From NCBI GenBank assembly GCA_010093705.1, contig MU006092.1:812623-876622 (forward strand): a stretch of DNA of 64,000 nt, in the 5' to 3' direction. The DNA is from Patellaria atrata CBS 101060 (Eukaryota; Ascomycota; Dothideomycetes; Patellariales; Patellariaceae). Under the pieces are notes generated by a model that was given only the letters and a program-made list of their open reading frames with translations, had not been told where the DNA came from and did no database searches. The stretch's first letter is position 1; each line of letters opens with the position of its first letter. Below, piece by piece: positions 58,729-64,000 of this stretch. The translations under genes and the position numbers were made by a program.

Positions 58729-60211
58729 AAATAGGCGTAATGTGCATCTATCATAGGGTATTTCTAAAATGCATACGGCTGGAGGGCAGGTAACTCATAA
58801 TTGCTATTACTTCGGTCATTACTCACGCTATGTCAAGCGGTTGGGTCATTGTTATTCTCAAAAGCATCTCGGTAGCAATTGCATTTTCTCTGTGGTTAGG
58901 AGACTCTTTCATTATTGGTATCCAGCATTTTGTATTTGAACGGAGAATTAGGCATTATTATAAGTATAATGATATCATTGATTAAGTGTGTATCTAAACT
59001 ACCTCAACTAAATACCGCATTGATCTCAGTATGTCTCCTGTTTTCTTGGTTGGCACTTCCTCAACTTGTACTCTGTATATAGTTAGGTCCAGCTAGAACT
59101 GTTGTTTAGACACTATGTCAGAGGTTAGATACCTTCGGGTATGTGTATAGATATATGCTATCATGTACACTCCGGTTGCTCTTTATAGTCTAGTCGTTAT
59201 ATCAGTCATTTCGTACAGTCAGCTTATGTCATACAGTCTATTCGTTATAGAAGTACCGTACATTGTACACTTCATAACTTCTTATAGCCCATCCATATAT
59301 CTTCTTTATTCAACACAACTCTTCCATACAGCCCCTTAACTTCCGTATAGCCCATCTCCTTTAAGCACTCCATCGTCTGCAGAGTTGGACTATTCCCCCC
59401 CGGTAGAATCGACCTCGACTGTATGTCTCACATTTGGGACACTCCAGCCACCATCCACCTTTTAGCTCTAAACTTATATACACAGACTCTCCGTTTCCTT
59501 AAATAAATTCATATCTCCGAGCGCACAGTTCGCGTTCAAACCTACCTATCAGCAACAAATTCCCCACTCGTCCAGCAAAAGCCAAAAACATACTGTTAAC
59601 AGAAAACGGAGCCTCGTTCGATGGAAGAACCTGGTTTCTAGACTCATAGCTAGAAGGGATGTTAGCTGTGTTACAAGGGGGTATGAGAGAAATCAGGAGA
59701 TCGAAAACTGTGCTTCGGATAGAATTGGTAATGAAACACCGGGTGGCGGTAAGACACCTAAGGGAGGGCAATCGGGCATACGAGGGGCTTTCGGGTTTCT
59801 TCTGAGGACTGATGAGTCCATTTGGGTTATTTCGAATTTTGCGCTAATAGCGATTGCTTGGGCTTGAAGAGAAGGAGTTCTTGGATGCTTTGGGTAGGAT
59901 GCTGGGTTTGTTTATTGTGGTATTCCTCGCTGGATTGTAAGCTCACTTGATTTTGCTGTGTTTTGAATAGGAGGATGTGCGATTGTGGTATCGTTGTAAA
60001 GGTGACTGAACAACCGTCTGACATATGTGCGGTGAGACCGCAACGGTCGAGAAAATGCCAGCATGATAGGAGAAATGATACACACCTATCAGTACAATCA
60101 TCTTCTCGAAACACTAGTTCCCACACATAAACCAGATCCCATCATTAAAGTCATGAATCAAAATGTCTTACCATAAAAGTCTATATACAATAACCATCCC
60201 AGGGGACCGAA
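58729..60211. other. Intergenic region between convergent genes
   Basis: 3' flanks. Around 59080-59350 short phrases such as TATAGCCCATC, TTATAGTCTA and TCGTACAGTC/TCATACAGTC recur, forming a loose, decayed tandem pattern. No coding signal in the open frames at 59499-59771 or 59827-60126. Confidence 0.4.
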
Positions 60212-61884
60212 TCATCTCGCGATCCCGGGTCTCTCACTCGGCCGTCTTCCACTCGGCCTCGTCACATACTCCGCATCATGCGCCCCCATCCCCGGCGCGT
60301 GCATCTCCCCCTCATACGGATTCATCTGCCCATATCCCTGAGCCTGCTGCGAATACGCCGTCGGCAACTCATACGCCTGCCCCTGTCTGGGTGCCTCCAT
60401 CTCCGCAGCATTCCCGTAATTCGGACCCTGGTTCCGCCTCGACGGGGCTACAGCCGCAAAATCCCGCTGTTGTTGAGGTCGGGTTGGGGTATTCCAGACC
60501 GGGATAGCGTTTATGGTGGACGGCGTGGTGGGTACGGGAGTACCGGAGAGCTCGGAGACGCGCTTTTCGTCGACTTGGGGGAGGCTGGGTTGGAGTCGTG
60601 GGCTGGGGGGTGGAGAGTCATTGTTGCGACGGCGGCGGCGGAGGAAGAGCAGTATGGCGACTATAACCGCTATGGCGACAACGCCACCTACAACACCTCC
60701 TGCGATTGCACCGGTATTTGGCCCGTCAGAGCCACCTGATGATGAGTCTGGAGTGGGCCCAGGACGGACTATAATAACAGTGGTAGCTTGTCCAGCGGAG
60801 TTTGTGGACACCTGTGTGATAAGAGTAGATTTCGCTTCCACTCCGTTCGGAAGTGTTGATTCTGGGTAGTAAGAAGTTAGAATAAAAGGGCCGGAAGTGT
60901 TTGTGATGTCTCCAGCAAAAACATCATCTGAACTTGAAGAATCAGCCGTAGGGGAAGAATCCCCGTCATTAGATGGAGATGGTCCACCTGCAAACGTGGT
61001 TCTCGGGCTTGTGGTCACGGTAGGATTAGGACTCGGAGGATCATCTGAATTAAGATTAGGGCTAGGACTTGAACTTGGTCGGATATTAGAACTTGGCACA
61101 GCATTTGGCACTGTAACTGGTTCTAGTTCCCTTGACGTACTTGTAGGATCATCACCATCTTCGCTGGTCGGGCTAGGAGTTGAAGCCCTACTAGGGGAGG
61201 AGACTACTGGGGCAGGCTCTGTAGTCGTTGTTGGATCAGGAGGTTGAGAATCTGATATTACTGGAGTTGGACTGGGTCCAGAATCTGATATCACCGGACT
61301 GGTATCTGAAGGTTCTCGCACGGGATCCGTAGGTTCTGGGTCGGAGGCCGGACTGCCTAAAGAACTAATAGACGCGAATATCGCGCCGTCTGGTAGATCA
61401 AAAAGATCCGCGTCACTGTCTTCGCAGCACTTTGAACATCAGCTATACACACAATAGGTAGAATGGTAATAACACGCTTACATTTCCAGATCTATTCCCA
61501 TTACAACAGTAACTCCCATCCGCACACTGCATGATAGCTTCAGCTCCAGCATCAGTCCCATTTGTGCTCGTCGTACCTAAGTTCGGTTAGTTCTTAACAG
61601 GTAAAAATCTCTGCAATATGCCTACTCTCTGTACAGAAGTTTGGACAGCCGGAAGCGCTCCAAGAAGAATCCGTACATGTGTATCGTGAAATATAATCTG
61701 CATTCCCTAGGTAACAGAGTCCGTTATCCATGCATTCCCAGTTCAATGGACAACACATAGAGCCGTCGCTACTACTGCAAGGCCCGTCGGTTGTGGATAG
61801 ATCGCCATTGGGATAGTAACAGGACTGGGCAAGTGCTAACACAGGAAATAATGTAAGACTTTTGAGGTAGATTATGGGCTTCAT
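60212..61884 (-). CDS. Wsc/Mid2-like single-pass membrane mucin with Cys-rich ectodomain
   Basis: Three exons on the minus strand: 61884-61626, 61576-61482, 61429-60212; 523 residues. A signal peptide (MKPIIYLKSLTLFPVLALAQ) is followed by a Cys-rich head (CYYPNGDLSTTDGPC, SMCCPLNWECMDNGLCYLG, CPNFC, then QCADGSYCCNGN), a Ser/Thr/Pro-rich stem of about 220 residues, one transmembrane helix (GAIAGGVVGGVVAIAVIVAI, then LLFL) with a basic RRRRR stop-transfer, and a Pro/Gln/Tyr-rich cytosolic tail of about 110 residues. This architecture is that of fungal surface sensors of the wall-integrity type or of related mucins. The acceptor of exon 3 is AAG (phase 0). Specific partners or signals cannot be told. 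Confidence 0.83.
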
Positions 61885-63308
61885 GGTGAAATTTTCGAAT
61901 TATAATTATGGAATTAGGGAATATAAAAGACAATCATATCATAGACGACAGTTAAGAGGAAGAAAAGGACAAGTTGAGTAACAAGGCTGAGAAAAGGTAG
62001 AGTAAAAGGCTGGAGAGCTTGAGCTCTCCCACCTACTGTACTTGTATAGAAGTTGAGCTCTATGAGGCTCATGATCATTGGCATGGTTTGGTGGATCTGG
62101 AGGAGTCAGTCTCAGTGGGAGGCAAAAATAATTCTCTTACACAAAGTGGCTGTATTGAAGGTTTACTATTCGAAAGAATCGAAACAAATTCGGAAGTTTT
62201 GCAGCTCCTGTTAGGAAGCGTTTGGGGCCAGAAGCGGATGGAACCAATAGGTCAATATGTGGCTTTGTGCCAAGTTAGCCCCACGCGAAGTTCTGAACAG
62301 GAAGATGTGAGATAGATTTGGGACTGGAAAGATAAACATGTTCCCCAAGCCGAAATGCAAGTTACTGTTTTACTCTGAACTGTGGTATCACAACAAACTT
62401 TGCTCCCAGGTGATCCGATAGTCATAAAAGATATAGAATTGCAGGAGCCTAGAAAGAGATAAAAGGAAGACTGGTGCGTCCCACGGGTCCACGACTGTAC
62501 TCCGTACTCGTCGTACGGAGGTATAGTACAGCAGAGTACCAGTATGGCAGTGACGAACAAATAATAAGCGAATAGGAGCCCTTGGAACATATATTCTGTC
62601 AAGCACAAAGTATTTTGTATCTTCTGGTTTATCCGTACCGCACGGAACAAAGAGCTTGAACAGGGTTAGTATGCAATGATATGCTTGTGAGGGTGTGGTG
62701 GTGTGGGAGGATTTGCAGATTTGCAGCATTCAGCTCATTTGGATCGAGCCATTTTTGCTCCGCGCAGAGTGCTCCCCCATTTCACTGAACTGGATCCTGC
62801 AACGTCATTCGAAGGAAGGGTCAATGCTCGTTCCAGAAGGTCACGATGGCAGATGATAGACGATAGATAGAATGGATTGAAGTAAAGGCGCAAGAAGCGC
62901 GATGTAATTCATGAAATGATAAAAGGTTTGGAGAGATTTCCTAAAGAAACACTCGGGTCTTCTGGTGGTCTGTTCGAATAGGCAATCCGATGCAGTTAGC
63001 TTTTGATCACGTGACTTCAAGCGAATCATTCACCCAACTGCTCGTACTTTCCGTTGCTTTCCATCTTTCGGGAGGCTTGGCACTATCGGCTTATTTGGTC
63101 AAGGTCTTTGAGCCGATCAATCACCGACCTACACAAAGCCTTCAAACGTTCACCTGCATCAACTTCTTCCTTTGACACTCACATGCCAGCACAAGTACCC
63201 CATACCCCACAAGTCGATCCTGCATATTGATTCTACTATTTAGCTTCACGTTTCCCCAGTCCGTAGACTCTTGTCCGCACCAAAATCTTTCTCTTCAATC
63301 ACTCCACC
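61885..63308. other. Divergent intergenic region
   Basis: 5' flanks of the Wsc-like gene and YPI1. It contains a near-palindromic GTACTCCGTACTCGTCGTAC stretch near 62498-62517. Short open frames have no conserved content. The right end (63170-63300) is C/T-rich and likely holds the YPI1 leader. Confidence 0.4.
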
Positions 63309-63838
63309 ATGGCCTCATCACCAACGACAGTCTCTCAAAGCGCAGCAGCACCGTCAAGAACAATGCTCGCAACTCAAGCAGGTCCCTCAAGGACAACTAC
63401 AGCCACCTCTACTACGTTACGTCTGCGTGCTGAGAGGACGAACCAGCGACATATTTCATGGGCCGATGACGTAGTCGACAACGAAGGGATGGGCAAGAAG
63501 TCATCCAAAGGTAAGAATTACAAAGTGATATCCCTTTCCAATAGTTCAAGGTTAACATTTCTTCAGTATGCTGCATCTACCACAAACCTCACTCCGTAGA
63601 GGAGTCCTCTGATGACTCGTCCGACTCCTCTTCTTCCGATAGCGGTTCGGATAGCGAACCCGACAATAGTACCGCTCGTCCAGCTGGAGGCTCTAGAAAT
63701 GGACGGCATATTCACTCACACAGTCATGGCCATGGCGGTCATGGGACTGGCAAGGCACGAAGACCAAGTCCGAACGCCTACGAGAGGGTTCCGAAATACA
63801 ACACCACAAAGACCTCAAAACCGAGTCCCTCGACTTAA
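63309..63838 (+). CDS. YPI1: Type 1 protein phosphatase inhibitor Ypi1
   Basis: Two exons, 63309-63510 and 63567-63838; 157 residues. The hallmark block spans the intron: [20 protein letters not shown] and then VCCIYHKP, containing the ISWADD form of the PP1-docking RVxW/F motif and the conserved CCIYHK. The flanks are disordered: Ser/Thr/Ala before, and after it an acidic Ser/Asp run followed by a His-rich stretch ([15 protein letters not shown]). Ypi1 (Inhibitor-3/PPP1R11 family) binds Glc7/PP1 in the nucleus and controls its maturation and activity. The length and intron position fit filamentous fungal orthologues. Confidence 0.9.
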
Positions 63839-64000
63839 GAGCATCAATTGGCGTTTATGCTTGGGCACTGTAGCATTTTATCAATTTGTACTAGATTGCG
63901 TGAATGGGCGTTACATTGCATTAGGCAATAGAATTATGACGGCGAAGTGTACAGTAGCGGACCATTGCTGTCCCCATGAATCACGAGTTATGATTTCCAG

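Overview
The window is nuclear DNA of a filamentous ascomycete (Pezizomycotina). The evidence is the gene style: many short GT-AG introns of about 45-80 bp, one with a textbook TACTAAT branch point, dense genes on both strands, and families typical of such fungi (fungal MHYT protein, Rsp5/HulA ubiquitin ligase, PNGase A, Wsc-like membrane protein, GPI-anchored Cys-rich protein). Several proteins remind me of Leotiomycetes, but that placement is a guess. There is one 100-N assembly gap at 9997-10096, next to a T-rich tract.

Layout. 0-10 kb: tail of an unknown Ser-rich protein, the Fe-S assembly WD40 protein Cia1, divergent from it a GPI-anchored Cys-rich wall protein, a seven-exon mitochondrial carrier, and a small Cys-rich protein. 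10-21 kb: an unrecognised 573-residue protein, a three-motif MHYT membrane protein, and the splicing factor SPF45. 21-32 kb: a peroxisomal Pcs60-type acyl-CoA synthetase, a YciI-like protein, a SWIM-RING protein, then three neighbouring loci with interrupted frames (2OG-Fe(II) oxygenase-like, Tyr phosphatase-like, Acot9-like thioesterase), with a tRNA-Arg-like Pol III transcription unit between the second and third. 32-40 kb: the ten-exon HECT ligase Rsp5, a DUF1279 mitochondrial protein and an EamA/DMT transporter. 39-50 kb: two gene-poor blocks of about 4 kb flanking PNGase A and a small unknown protein. 50-64 kb: the Scyl1/Cex1 pseudokinase, a 1511-residue multidomain nuclear-type protein, a Wsc-like mucin and the PP1 inhibitor Ypi1.

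Most genes are unrelated housekeeping functions; I see no biosynthetic cluster, mobile element, CRISPR array or phage-like system. The points most worth a second look are the large composite protein at 54083-58728 (two zinc-ribbon-like modules, a winged-helix-like region and a BAH-like region), the tRNA-Arg-like RNA at 29.9 kb, a GTAC-W-GTAC word found at least 12 times against about 0.5 expected, and the local cluster of broken reading frames at 26-31 kb.

Exon boundaries were placed by eye from splice consensus, frame continuity and remembered family sequence. No database search, RNA-seq or structure prediction was available.
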